From Cristatella mucedo (taxonomy: Eukaryota > Bryozoa > Phylactolaemata > Cristatellidae), in the NCBI GenBank assembly GCA_009760855.2, contig WPIO01000004.1, positions 3,106,501 to 3,170,500 on the forward strand: a stretch of 64,000 nt of DNA, in the 5' to 3' direction. Positions within the stretch are counted from its first letter, which is position 1, and each line of letters starts with the position of its first letter. The notes beneath the pieces are model-generated. The model was not told where the DNA came from and ran no database searches. It was given only the letters and a program-made list of their open reading frames with translations. The translations under genes and the position numbers were made by a program. Positions 11,523 to 29,628 of this stretch are shown here, piece by piece.

Positions 11523-13079
11523 CGTCTTGACGCGCGCTAAGCTGCGAGGAAAGGAATATAGCATCGGCGATATTGAATTCCCAACAATCGCCGGCTACGC
11601 CGATCAAAGGTCAAGGCTCGCTTCCCTGACTGAGCTTCCGGTACCAGATTGTGCGCTAAGACGTCCGCCCGCGAGGTTTCGCGAGCTCGATAAATGCCAA
11701 TCAATATTCGAGCGAATTTTTAACCATTTCTCTGATCAGGCTTACTCCGCCGTCTCGCGGCGACCGCGCACGCCCGCTCTACGTCGTCAGCTGGAGCCCC
11801 GGCGCTGAATGCTCGCCTCGGCGATTGCGGTCTCGATGCTCGAGGCATTCTGCGTTTCGCATGCCAAGCGTCTCATTCGCCGTCCGCGACGCACAGTCAG
11901 CGTCTCGTTCGAACAACTCGCGAGGCGAGAGAGAGAAAAGGCACGCGCGGCGTCCTCTACCGCCAGCAGCGAGAGGCTGCCATTGGTCGTTCGGTCGTCA
12001 GCTAGAGATCGAGGCCGAAGGCCAAGTTTCGGTTCGACTGACAGCGCAGAGGCGGCGGCTGCGGCGACGACTCCTCCTCAGCGCGGCCGGGCTATCGGCA
12101 GCTCGCGATCGTCAAGCCCAGGCCACACGGCAGTGCGCTGCCTGCGCGAGCGGCCCAAGAGCCGAGGCAGAAGCACCGAGGCAGAAGCTGAGCGGCCAAG
12201 GCCCCAACGAGAGAGCTCCGCCGCCGTCGGCGAAGCCCGAAAAGGACGCCGCCGCCGCCGGTCGGCGGGGACGATGAGAATCTCGCGACTTCTATTGGAG
12301 CGAGCTGAGCGGACCGCCACGCCCGCCCACGCACTGCCGCCGCCGCCGCTGCACACTCTCAGACGCGAGATGGAATGACGGTTATGTGCCTGCGAACGCG
12401 AGCCGGCGGCTGAGTACCGTCTCGCGCTTCTATCGCGTGCATTCTTGCAGAGCTGCAAAGGAGGGCGTGGACTCTGCGTACATTTAACGTGGAGTGCGTA
12501 CATTTGAAGCTTGTGCAGCTGCGGCAGCCCGCCAGGGCGGCTGCGGCAGCAGCAGCAGCCGGCGTCGAAGACTCGAAACGAGAGCAGTCATGCCTCGATG
12601 CAACGCCCTCTTTCGGACTGGTCTCTTCGGCGATACGACGCCCGGCCAAGGCAGATCGCCAGGACGGACTCGGAGTCCGGACTCCAGAGAGATGCGACGT
12701 CGCTCGCTCGCTCGCTCGCTCGCCGCCGCCGCCGACCGCCCAAGGCGGTTCGCCGACTCCTTACGCCGACGCAGACGAAGTGCCGGCCCGAAAAGCCGCC
12801 GGAGCGACGCTCGCGCAGCCGCGCGGCGGCGGCCGGGCTCTACGCGGGCGCTGCGTCGTAGCCGAAAATTGGAAAAGCGTCTGTGACGGGCGTGCTGGCA
12901 GCGGACGACTCTCTGCCGCCAGACGGAGTCAGCGGAGGCGCCAGCGCGTCTTCGGCGGCGTCTACCGCCGTCGCGAACTTGTCGGACGTTGTCTGCGGGC
13001 TGATCCTGACGCTCGTCCGTATCAGGGTGCTCCTGCTGAGCGAGCCGGCGCGGCTCCGTATCGAGCAGCACGCCAGCGC
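11523..13079. other. GC-rich 3' flank of the GPCR gene
   Basis: Strongly CpG-rich, with overlapping open frames on both strands (up to 377 codons on plus, 12489-13622) made of Arg/Ala/Ser-rich, low-complexity translations. I see no domain or splice structure. A 3' untranslated region or a missed last GPCR exon could lie here, but no AATAAA was seen on the minus strand close below 13080. Confidence 0.4.
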
Positions 13080-20511
<7,432 letters not shown>

Positions 20512-20754
20512 GGCTGGCTAGCCGCTAGTCGACGGTCCGGCTTCGGTCCGCTCGCGGGCGACCGTATTCCTCTTCCGCTTCCGGCGCGCTGGCCTTGTCG
20601 AGGCGTCACCCGTCGCCGTCGCTGCCGTCGTCGTCCTTGAGTAGACGCAAAAGAAATTAAATGTCGCCAAGGCGGCGAGCGCACCGCCGGCAGCGGCTGG
20701 GGCGCCGGGTGCAGGAAATCGGACGCCACCCGCCGCCGCCCGCAGCCACCGCCG

Positions 20755-20780
20755 CCTCATTCGCCGCCCGGCGAATGAGG
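20755..20780. repeat. 11-bp perfect inverted repeat upstream of GPCR start
   Basis: CCTCATTCGCC and GGCGAATGAGG are separated by GCCC, about 245 bp above the ATG. It could form a hairpin in a 5' untranslated region or be a palindromic binding site. Confidence 0.8.
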
Positions 20781-21417
20781 CGGGCGAAACGAGACGGCTC
20801 TCTCAAGTCTCGAGAAGCTCTCGCGGCTGTGCGAGCGAGCGCGAGCGTGCGGACGGCTGCGCGAGGCTGCGCAACTTAGTTAGAGCTGCCCGGAGCGGTT
20901 TCGCCGGGCGAGCCGAGCGGCCGTTATGCGGAGCAGCGGCGGCGGCCGCCGCCGCCGAAGCGTCCGTCGTCGGCGGGTAATGAAAAGCACACGGCGCGGC
21001 GAGCCGTAATTCTATTCCTAAGCATTGCGCCGCCGCCTCCGCTGCTGCCTGGCCGTTCGCGAGATGCGCGACGCGAGAGGTCGCTGTCTTACCGACGGCC
21101 GACATCAAAGCAAGAGCGGTGCAGCCCATTCGAGCGACCTAGTGCGAGAAGCCGCCGCTAGCGGCGAGTCGCCGCATCGCCGCGCGTCCTCGGCTCGACG
21201 GCGCGCTCTAGCGCATTATCGTCGAGCCGAGCGTCCACTTCGCGCGGAAAAAGACGCCCGGCAGAGGAAGGATTGAGTATTCACTTTAGCGGACGACGGA
21301 GACGCCGAGGGATCTTCGCAGCTTTTCTTTGACACTCGCGAGTGGCAATTAATTCCTCGGTAATTTAGGAAGACAAAAGAGAAGTTAATCTCCACCTCTT
21401 TATAATCTCTTGTATGC

Positions 21418-21492
21418 ATGCTGCGGGCCCGAGCCCGCGGCCTCGGTCGGTAAAGGCGAGCACCTTACCCGTTGGCCAAACCAGGGCCTGCG
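21418..21492 (-). mobile_element. SINE family A head fragment
   Basis: Reverse complement of the head: GGGCCCGAGCCCGCGGCCTC, GCGAGCACCTTACC, TTGGCCAAACCAG. The adjoining 21365-21415 (AGAAGTTAATCTCCACCTC, TATAATCTC) may be the decayed tail. Confidence 0.65.
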
Positions 21493-22066
21493 ACGTGGCA
21501 CTTTTGGCTTTCAGCTGGTGACTGAGAACCGCTCGACAGCGATTCGAAGCAGTCTGAGCTGTCCGAGAGGGCCCCGCCCACGCTCGCGCTCACGCGACTG
21601 CGGGCAACGCGAGAAAGAAGCCATCGATCTGATCCGCCGCGGTGCGAGGCAGGCCGCGAGCTCGCTGAGAGCGGCGAATCGCCGCTAGCGCCGTCTTCTC
21701 CTAGGACGCCGTTTGCATGCAGGGATCGCAATCGGGCGCCCGCGAACGCGACGTGCGCGCGCGCCACCTGCCGGGATGCTAGCGCCGGTGTCGCGGCGAG
21801 TCGACGAGCGTACGCTACTCTGGCTCCCAGCTTTCGCGCATCTCAAACTCTGTCCAGCTGCACTTCATCGCCGCCGCCGACGCCGCCGCCGCCTCCGCCC
21901 GACGTCATCTTCGCTGCGCCCCTTGCCTCTCGTTGGCTCTCCGCGTCACCTGTGCGCCTCCATCTCACCGTCTCGCTTTGCGGCTCGTTCGCCGTTCATC
22001 GATAGCTAGTCTTCTCGTTCGACTCGCTTTGACTCACGCTCGCACTTTTGCAGCCTTTAACAATTA

Positions 22067-22235
22067 TAGTCAACTCCGCTTAAAAGAATGCACTTGGGTC
22101 TGCAAATAGGCATTCTTAAATGCGGAGTAATCCCATGTGCGGAGTGAGACTGATGTTACACAAAAATCCGGTACGCAGAAATTATTATAAGCGGAGCATT
22201 CCTATATCCGGTATTCTTGTACGCGGTGTTGACTG
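22067..22235. mobile_element. Pogo/Tigger-like MITE, 169 bp
   Basis: Terminal inverted repeats: TAGTCAACTCCGCTTAAAAG at the left and, reversed from the right, CAGTCAACACCGCGTACAAG. They extend imperfectly inward (GAATGC versus GAATACC). TA flanks both ends at 22065-22066 and 22236-22237, the target duplication of the Tc1/mariner superfamily. There is no coding capacity. Confidence 0.75.
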
Positions 22236-22243
22236 TACAGTGT

Positions 22244-22248
22244 ATCTC

Positions 22249-22313
<65 letters not shown>

Positions 22314-22354
22314 GTCTCTCTGTCTCTCTCTGTCTCTCTCTGTCTCTCTCTTTG

Positions 22355-22427
<73 letters not shown>

Positions 22428-22652
22428 GTCTCTCTCTCTGTCTCTCTCTCTGTCTCTCTCTCTGTCTCTCTCTGTCTCTCTGTCTCTGTCTCTGTCTCTG
22501 TCTCTCTCTGTCTCTCTCTGTCTCTCTGTCTCTCTCTCTGTGTCTCTGTCTCTCTCTCTGTCTCTGTCTCTCTGTCTCTCTCTCTGTCTCTCTGTCTCTC
22601 TCTCTCTCTCTCTCTGCCTCTGTCTCTCTGTCTCTCTCTGTCTCTCTCTCTG

Positions 22653-22683
<31 letters not shown>

Positions 22684-22712
22684 GTCTCTCTCTGTCTCTC
22701 TCTCTCTCTCTT
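22244..22712. repeat. (CT)n / CTGTCT array, about 470 bp
   Basis: Long CT repeats interspersed with TGTCTC units. Leu/Ser-rich open frames through it are artefacts. It starts 8 bp after the pogo-like MITE. Confidence 0.95.
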
Positions 22713-23264
22713 TGGCTTATCAGTGTCCCTTAGATCTCTCCATTCCTCTTTCTCTCTTTCTCATTCCTCCCACTATCTGACTACCTGACACACTATCTTC
22801 CTCCGTCTCTATTTCAAATTCATTACCTCGCCTCCACTCCATCTGCTCTGGCTGTCTCCTCTCGCTCTCGCCCCTCTTTCTTCCTCTCTTGTCTCTCCTC
22901 TTCACTCCTCTCTCCCCGCCTCTCTCAACCCCTGCTGTCCCCCATTTCCTTCCGTCCCTCTGGTCCACAATCTCTCACTCATCTACGCTGATCTTTCGTC
23001 ACTTCTCATTCCTCTCGTCCTCCTCCACCTTCTCCCCGCTCAGTCATCTCTGTCATCTTTCCTCTCGCCGTTGCTCTATCTCGATCGCCCTCAGTCATCC
23101 TCTCGGTCTCTCGGCTCGCCAAAAATTGTGCGCGCGTTTGTTTGTTTCCGCGCGTGCGAGCACGCGTTTCTCTCCAATTTCTCCCTCGACGAATCTGCTT
23201 CTGCCCATTCTCTCTTCAGCCTCTTGTTCGCTTGGCTTCTCATCTTTGTGCAGTTTAAGCACAG

Positions 23265-23303
<39 letters not shown>

Positions 23304-23991
23304 TCTCATCTCACTAACGTCTTCGCATTTTTTCAGCAGTAAGATGGCGACCAGCTATCCTCACACCATCGAGCCATCTAATCGAGAAGCTACGATCGAA
23401 ACGGACGCTTTTCCATACCGTATATCTCCTTCTCGCGAGATGCCTGCCTACTAAGCCAATGTCATACGCATGCGCTCTGATGGCGCTGACTGCGAGCCCC
23501 GCGCTTCATCGCTCTGAACGTACGAAGAGGCGGCTGGTCGCTGGCGGCTCGAGACTGCTCAAATCCGTTCGCTGCCGCTCGCACGCACACCGCGGCAAGC
23601 CCGAGGGAGCGCCGATCGCGCTGTGCAAAGCTCAGCGTGATTCGCGCCCTCGCGAAGCTCGCGCCGAGCGGTTCGAAAGGCGTCCTACGCCGCCGCCGCC
23701 GCCAGCGACGTAGGACGCCGGCGGCGGCCGCGGCGGCCCGCCTCGAGCGTTCCTTGAGCGATGCTCGCTGTCAGTGCCGCCGCCGGCGACGAAAGCCTTC
23801 AGCCGCCGAGTCGGCGCGGCGTGCTGCGTCGCGTCTCACCTTCCTTCGTAACTGTCGTCCGGACGGACGACAGTAGCGTCGGCCGTTCTAGCGCGGACCC
23901 ACTTGCTCGAAAGCAATCCGCGTAGTGCCCAAGATAGGCCGAGATCCGGCGTGCTATAAAACGAGGGCGCACTTTGACATATGACCTCTGG

Positions 23992-24033
23992 CCGAACGCC
24001 GGCGTCGCACTCCGGCGCGACGCCGGCGTTCGG
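23992..24033. repeat. Perfect 17-bp inverted repeat, 8-nt spacer
   Basis: CCGAACGCCGGCGTCGC (23992-24008) pairs exactly with 24017-24033. It lies 31 bp after the TATA-like element and could fold strongly in DNA or RNA. Confidence 0.88.
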
Positions 24034-24368
24034 TCGTCGACGGCGCGAGTGCAGCCGTTCCGAATTCCCCGCCGCCGGCGCGCCCGCCGCATCCGTTTCG
24101 CTAGGCAGCGCCGCAGCGGCGAGGTGAGGCGGTCGGACTTGGTTTGGCGGTGGTTCGACCGGTCGAGCCACCGCCGCCGCCGTCACCGTCGCCGCCGCCG
24201 CCCCACGTTGGCGCTTCGCTCTCTCCCTTCGCCGATTCGCTTCGCGAGCTCGAGCTGTCCACTCGCGGGCTCGTACGTCCGTCCGCTCGCCAGTGCGAAG
24301 CGACGCAGCGGCACCCAACCCCCGCCCCACCGAAAGTCGCGACAGCGGCTACCGAGTGGAAATCCACC

Positions 24369-24370
24369 GC

Positions 24371-24427
<57 letters not shown>
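24369..24427. repeat. (GGC)n array
   Basis: About 59 bp of uninterrupted GGC/GCG trinucleotides. Confidence 0.95.
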
Positions 24428-24428
<1 letters not shown>

Positions 24429-25417
24429 TGGCGATGGCGACTGCGGCGCCTTGCCGCCGCGGTCGCAGCGAGGCCGCGATGTTTCGCGCAGCCGCCGATG
24501 GCGATGGGTGCACCGCGGCGCGCCCCCACGCGCGCCCTACCTAAACGGCGTCCTTTTCCGGCCTCGAGGACGTCTCTACATAAGCTGCCGCAGCTTCGAG
24601 CGAGCGCTCGCCAGCTCGTTGCTGTGCCGCCGTCCGCCGCCGGCTGCCGCAGGTGCGTCTCGCCGCGACGGGAGCGGAGCGCGGCCGACCGACGAACGGC
24701 GAGCTGGCCGCGGACGGTCGAAGGCGTGAGCTTCCGGTCCTCGTGCCGCGGTGCAGCCAAGAGCTAGCCGCGCGGTCGCCGCCACCCGGCGCTGCGAGCT
24801 AATGCCGTCGCTCGCACGGAACACGAAGCGGATACGCTAGTCGGTCGACGGCAGGCTAGCAAAGCGTGCTAAGTCGCGAGCGACAGACGACAGGCGACGG
24901 AAGACGGGCGGCAGGGGGTGGCGTAGCAGCCCGCGTTGCGGCGCGCGCGCCGAAACGCCGCGGAGCGGACAAGCGCGGCGCGGTGGCCCCAATTAGCGCG
25001 GCGATTAGTGCGTGGCTGTTCGGCGTTAGGCGCGCCTGACGCGCACACCGCGGCGCACGTGCCTTCGCGTTTGATCGCTGGGACTGCGGTCGCAGGCAAA
25101 AGCCGCCGAACGCGCGGTCGTAGGAAGGAAGCGTTGCGCTGCCGGTCTGCGCGGCAGGCGCGACACCCGAGCGTAACTGGCGGGCGCGCGCTTCGCGTGC
25201 GACGCCCGCAACCGGGCGCCGCCGGTCGCGTAGGCCGGCGGCGCCCGGCCGACGTTGCACAGACGCGGCTTCTGCGGCTTCTGCACCTGCCGTAACGGCG
25301 CTAGTACTAGTACTGGTCGGAGCGCGGGCGGTGACAAATTCGGGTGAAGTCTAAGCCTCGGGGTATGGCTGGCGACTCGTTGGCGCAGCGCCCGCAATAC
25401 ACGCAGGTGTGCCGACA

Positions 25418-25472
25418 GTAATAATAATAAAAAATAATAATAATACATTTGCATATCGCCCTCGGAGAACTG

Positions 25473-25532
<60 letters not shown>

Positions 25533-25770
25533 GGCACTTTACAGACGCTGCATATAAAGCGTTGCCGAGAGTTTGGCGGTAACATCCGCAAGCAGCACGT
25601 ATAGCGTAAGCAGGTGCATGCACACGAAGGACGAATCACAAAGACCCACCAAATGCTGTAATAAGTATGTGCGTTTTAAGCTTATTTTTAAATGTCGTCA
25701 CGTCAGGGGACGTTGTGACGCGCCTCGGTAGCGAGTTCCAGGCTTTGGGAGCGTAGCAATAAACGACGGT
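25418..25770 (-). mobile_element. LINE family 1 3' end with a TC expansion inside its tail
   Basis: Minus-strand tail: AATAATAATAATACATTTGC, CGCCCTCGGAGAACTGTA, then (TC)n at 25473-25532 where other copies have a short TCAATCTCTTTC, then CAGGCACTTTACAGACG. The 5' side continues into a decayed coding end (ATGTCGTCACGTCAGGGGACG, GCGAGTTCCAGGCTTTGGGAGC), the Pro-Lys-Ala-Trp-Asn-Ser-Leu region. Confidence 0.85.
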
Positions 25771-25796
25771 GACGAAGGGATCCCGTAGCGTACGAA

Positions 25797-25922
25797 GGAG
25801 CGTCGGAGGGTGCTCACGTGCATCGGAGGAGGCTTTCGTGCGTCGGAGGGTGCTCACGTGCGTCGGAGGGTGCTCACGTGCGTCGGAGGGTGCTCACGTG
25901 CGTCGGAGGAGGCTTTCGTCGT
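25797..25922 (+). repeat. 20-bp tandem repeat carrying CACGTG E-boxes
   Basis: The unit TGCGTCGGAGGGTGCTCACG repeats about six times, with two units carrying a GGAGGCTTTCG variant. Junctions read GCTCACGTGC, giving four CACGTG sites 20 or 40 bp apart. Confidence 0.9.
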
Positions 25923-26014
25923 CGGCGTTAATCCTTTCAGCGTCAATCAGCGTACGCTGCTTGAAGCATCAGCAGACGGCTGCATCGCTGCGCCGTACCG
26001 CGGATGGTATGGCC

Positions 26015-26092
26015 GCAGTGTCGGATGGTGGCATAGACAGAGATTAAGTTCTCTGAGAGCGCTATACAAATATATTATTGTTACTATTATTG
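26015..26092 (+). mobile_element. Solo LINE/SINE 3' tail
   Basis: ACAGAGATTAAGTTCTCTGAGAGCGCTATACAAATATATTATTG and an ATT-rich end. The upstream part of the element is missing or unrecognisable. Confidence 0.7.
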
Positions 26093-26114
26093 TGGCCACG
26101 ATCGTACCGTAGAG

Positions 26115-26522
26115 CAGAGGTCGGCAAATATTTTGGGCTACTAGGCCATTTTAAGAGGTCAAGAAGGCACACCAGGCCAGAAGAAACCACGCCCACTCCA
26201 CAGGGCCGCCCAGAGGGAGCGTGGCCTAATGAACAAACAGTCGCAACAGCCGCGCAAATGCAAACGGGAATTATTGGGGTAGGCATTTGTATCATCCCTC
26301 CCCGGTTAGCCACCTCGGTTTTGTACAAGCGCCTGGTATCAGTTCTAAAAATAAACACGGGCCACAGACAACTTGAGCTACAACCGGCAGTAATTAATGG
26401 GAATAAAACCGTGACGTCTAAATTAGGCCGGATCCAATAATAAACAACTAGGGGGCGTTAGGCCGGACTGGAGTACTAGCTAGGCCATATCTGGCCTAAA
26501 GGCCGAAGTTTGCCGACCTCTG
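26115..26522. mobile_element. hAT-type MITE, 408 bp, intact ends
   Basis: Perfect 14-bp terminal inverted repeats: CAGAGGTCGGCAAA at 26115-26128 and its complement at 26509-26522. Both sides are flanked by the 8-bp duplication CCGTAGAG (26107-26114 and 26523-26530). CAGNGGTCGGCAA ends plus an 8-bp target duplication are diagnostic of the hAT superfamily. The interior has no open frame of note, so it would need a transposase from elsewhere. Confidence 0.93.
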
Positions 26523-26559
26523 CCGTAGAGGTATGAGCCGAATCGTGTCATACCGCAGT

Positions 26560-26676
26560 GTCGCAACAGGTATGATCAGGTATGCTTCCCTTGCAACCAA
26601 TGTAAAGTGCCTAGAAAGAGATCTTGTTCTCTAAGGGCGCTATAACAAATGTAGTACTATTATTATTATTATGAAC
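26560..26676 (+). mobile_element. LINE family 1 3' tail
   Basis: GTATGCTTCCCTTGCAACCAATG, AAAGTGCCTAGAAAGAGATC, TTGTTCTCTAAGGGCGCTATAACAAATG and ATTATTATTATTAT. Only the tail is clear. Confidence 0.8.
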
Positions 26677-27059
26677 CGATTGGTGCCTTTCGATGGCAGG
26701 GAACGTTGAATCTTACTGTCATCGAGTGCCATGCCGATGCGTCAGCCGAAATGCGTAAAAAAGGAGAATGCTGCTATACTTATCGTGGCGGTTCCTATTG
26801 GAGACGCATCGGATAGCACCTGAGGCACCCGAGATTACACGAGATAGCGAAAGAGATGCGTTCGAACCCCGCGAACAGTACCAGAGAGCAGCGACAGAGC
26901 ATAAACAAATACTCCTGGAGTAGTGAGCAACTCGCCTGCGCCCGTCCGTCCGTCCATCCGTCTCCGTATCTCACTGGCCCTATTTCTCCTCGTTGTTCAT
27001 TCACGCATCTCAAACTCTCTTAGCTCGCTTAAATAAAAAGGATGCAGTGCTGACTTTGT
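26677..27059. other. No gene seen
   Basis: No supported feature; CCGTCCGTCC-type short repeats at 26942-26962. Confidence 0.45.
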
Positions 27060-27650
27060 ATTTGGATATCCGAAAAAAATTCTGAAATTGAATGATTAGG
27101 AAAATGACTTATAACTGTGAGGAAACCTAACGTTATTCAGAAACTTGAAAGCCGAACTCTCCAAACCTGATCTGCCAGGATATTTTCAATAGCCTCTGCG
27201 CGGTATCTGGCTGCCCTCTTCCAAAATGACCTGTAGTTAGATTAGCACATCAGCTCCACAGTCAAGTCAGCCTACTTTCACCAAAGTAACATTGCAAAAT
27301 TCGGACTTTCTTGGAAAAGGAAACCATAGCCAAGCTGGTTCCTGCATTCATTCGTGACATCCAGACGACACTTCTGCAACTCGATACTCACAGGTCTTCA
27401 TGCCCTCGGTGTAACGCGCTTAAAGCCGGTGTGAAGCTAGCTAGCTAGATTTATCTGTCATACACTTCACAGTTGCCACCATACTACACCAGTGCTCATA
27501 AATCTGCACTGGCTACTTTATTAGCAGCGTGTCGACTTTTAAGACTAACTTGTAACTCTCCTTGTCGTCCCTTCAAAATCTTGTTTCGGAATACCTATCT
27601 GAATTAGTTTCACATCAGGCCTTCTGGTGCACCCCCTCTTCTGACTCTGG
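27060..27650 (+). mobile_element. LINE family 1 fragment, heavily decayed
   Basis: Follows the LINE 1 nucleotide order: AAATTGAATGATTAGG, AACGTTATTCAGAAACTTG, TCCAAAATGACCT, ATCAGCTCCACAGTCAAGTC, GTGACATCCAGACGACACTTC, CCTTGTCGTCCCTTCA. The reading frame is broken throughout. Confidence 0.75.
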
Positions 27651-28039
27651 TCGATTACTCGTGCCCCGAGCTAACATCAACTAGACCCCCATCAACTAAC
27701 CCCTGACAACTAACCCCCCCTCCCCAACTAACATTGTTTCCCAGCGCTAGAGAGCAGCCTCGGGCGACTCCAAGCGCGATGTGGATATTTAACCAACTTC
27801 TTCGTACTACCTTCTGGTATTGTACGTGCTGGGTAACGTCTGGAGTTTGTCCAGCAACGCAACTTGAGAAGCGTTGGCCCGGAGAAATATTTGAAATCTG
27901 TTTGTGAGGCAGGTCTTCTTGGTTTGCACCCAGACTCGGCCTTGACATCCTCACTGGCGCAGAGAACATAAAACTTAGGACGCTGCTTGACCTATATGCT
28001 GCTTGACCTTATGCCCTTGGCCGCATGCATGGCTCTGTG
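27651..28039. other. No gene seen; CTAACCCC-like motifs
   Basis: ACTAACCCC-type motifs recur at 27695-27730, too few and irregular to be telomeric. Nothing else recognised. Confidence 0.4.
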
Positions 28040-28960
28040 CATTCTTTTCGCGCACGGAGTTTTGGAGATTCCTTTCAATTATCCAAAAAACTTCGAAAGA
28101 TGAGCCATTTTAAGCGCATGCTTTACTGCCGCTTTAAGAAGTTTGGATCCGACGACGACCTCTAGCCAATTTCAAAGCCTTGTCCGAGTCTACATCCCAA
28201 AGCTTAGAAAAGTCTGTACATCTTTATTCACATCGAAAACTGACGTCCTGCCAATCTGACCCAAAATAGATTTATAAGACAGTGAGCAATTTGCTTGCAA
28301 ACTCTGAAAGGACTCCTTAGATATTAATGGCTCGGCCGACCAGTTTTCAGCTATCTTCATTGAAAAAATTGTGCATATTCTGCCTCCACAAAGCTTCTTC
28401 CGACCAAACAAATTGTTGAGTCACGATGTGTGACCTTCCTTAAGTGGTTTCCGAGGTTTCTGCGTGCGATTTGGCTAGCTATTAAAGTCCAGTAAACAGA
28501 GATCGGCGCCTGAAGACCTTTTATCATTCCCTCCGTGGTCTTCACTGGGAGACAAATTTAGTCCAGGCCTAGCTGAGATTTATAATGCTTCTCTGGATAA
28601 CGGGGTTTTACCTAAGTTTTGTCTCGGCTAGATTATTGCATTTCCATTTTGGCAGTACTACCAAAAAAGCCACCCACTAGGCCACTGCTGCTGCTGGTGG
28701 AGAATATGGCTGCAAGAATAGTTAAAAAATCCCAGAGGTTTGGCCAAGTGTCTCTCTTGCTGACGGATTTTCTATGGCTTTCGGTTGATGGAAAAATACA
28801 GAGAAAAGTCCCTATGCTGGCCCGCCACGAGGCCCGCCACGGCTTGGCTTGTTCATATCCAGTCGAAGCGCTGCTCCAATTCCAGCCTCCTCGTGCCTTC
28901 ATAGTTGGTTGTAAACAATAAATTGGCTATTCCATTCTGCCACTGTAAGACCGCTGGTGG
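28040..28960 (+). mobile_element. LINE family 2 copy, decayed
   Basis: The best-preserved part (28615-28920) encodes SRLDYCISILAVLPKK, then VENMAARIVKKSQRFGQVSL, then SVDGKIQRKVPMLARHEARH and FQPPRAF. This is the CR1/L2 ORF2 region after the YADD motif (SRLDYCNSLL, LQLVQNxAAR). The upstream part (28060-28560) is compatible with linker/RT sequence but scrambled by indels. Confidence 0.7.
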
Positions 28961-29484
28961 CTTGGAGCTTATGCTCTGCAGGTCCTATGCATCAAATTCA
29001 TCGGAGATTGTGCCTCCAGTAACTATGCCTTCATGGCTTGGAACTCGCTACCGAGTGGCGTCACGTCATCCACCGATTTGACGACATTGAATAGAAGGTG
29101 AAAACCCGTCCGTTTCATACAGCATACAGTCTCCGTCCGAATGAAATGTACTTGCGTGCGGCGTGCACGCCATGGAACCGTACGCGCAGTGACTAAGGGC
29201 AATAGCGACACGCTTCTTTTTGCATGGCGCCTCCGCGGACCTGTCCGTTTATACTAGGCAAGCTTGGCTTACCTTTGCTTGCATGATCGCGACAGTGCTA
29301 CTAACAGCGGGCCCTGCCAATCACCCGCTGGTTGCCATTTGCGCGCTTTTGATCCTTGCCTTGGCACAATAGTTGTGCGCTTTAGCGTGCTCGCCCAAGC
29401 GTGATAGTTATATGCTTTTGCATACTTGCCTAAGCGAGATACATTGCTTTTCATTGCTCATTGCATCCACCGTCCGTCGCTTGT
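28961..29484. other. Possible LINE 3' relic, otherwise empty
   Basis: 28961-29120 has a degraded match to the TTGGAACTCGCTACCGAGTGG / GACGACATTGAA coding end seen in LINEs. 29121-29484 shows nothing recognisable. Confidence 0.4.
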
Positions 29485-29628
29485 TGCGCGTTGGGCGTGA
29501 TAGCCTAGCAGGAGGTAAAGTGTTCGCTCTTCACGACCGAAGTCGTGGGCTCGTGATCCTACCTACATTGCCAACAGCAAGCGGTGGTGATGGCCTAGGC
29601 ATTTAAATCAGCTACTATTTTTCTTTTT
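29485..29628 (+). mobile_element. SINE family B copy, decayed
   Basis: GGCGTGATAGCCTAGCAGGAGG head, GAAGTCGTGGGCTCGTGATCC (damaged B box), GCAAGCGGTGGTGATGGCC and AAATCAGCTA end. Confidence 0.65.

Larger units (their letters stand above)
20512..22066. promoter_or_regulatory. CpG-rich 5' flank of the GPCR, putative promoter region
   Basis: GC- and CpG-rich to about 21280, as expected of a promoter island upstream of the ATG at 20511. It contains a perfect 11-bp hairpin at 20755-20780 (CCTCATTCGCC, GCCC loop). No TATA box or transcription start could be placed. Positions 21280-21410 are AT-richer. Open frames in both directions are composition-driven. Confidence 0.4.
22713..25415. other. CT-rich then CpG-rich region, possible promoter island, no gene confirmed
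   Basis: 22713-23330 is pyrimidine-rich with another (CT)n at 23263-23308. 23500-25320 is very GC/CpG-rich. A TATA-like GCTATAAAAC lies at 23952-23961 on plus, followed by a perfect 17-bp inverted repeat at 23992-24033 and a (GGC)n array at 24369-24427. The many overlapping open frames (up to 251 codons) are Arg/Ala/Pro-rich in all frames. A promoter with a first exon is possible but unproven. Confidence 0.4.

Noticed and set aside
22120-22788. 222-codon Leu/Ser frame
   Set aside because: Pure translation of the CT/CTGT array.
23974-24767. Frames of 207-251 codons in the GC-rich block
   Set aside because: All six frames are open over much of it; translations are Arg/Ala/Pro-rich without a pattern.
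27690-27735. Interstitial telomere (CTAACCCC motifs)
   Set aside because: Only three irregular motifs with variable spacing.
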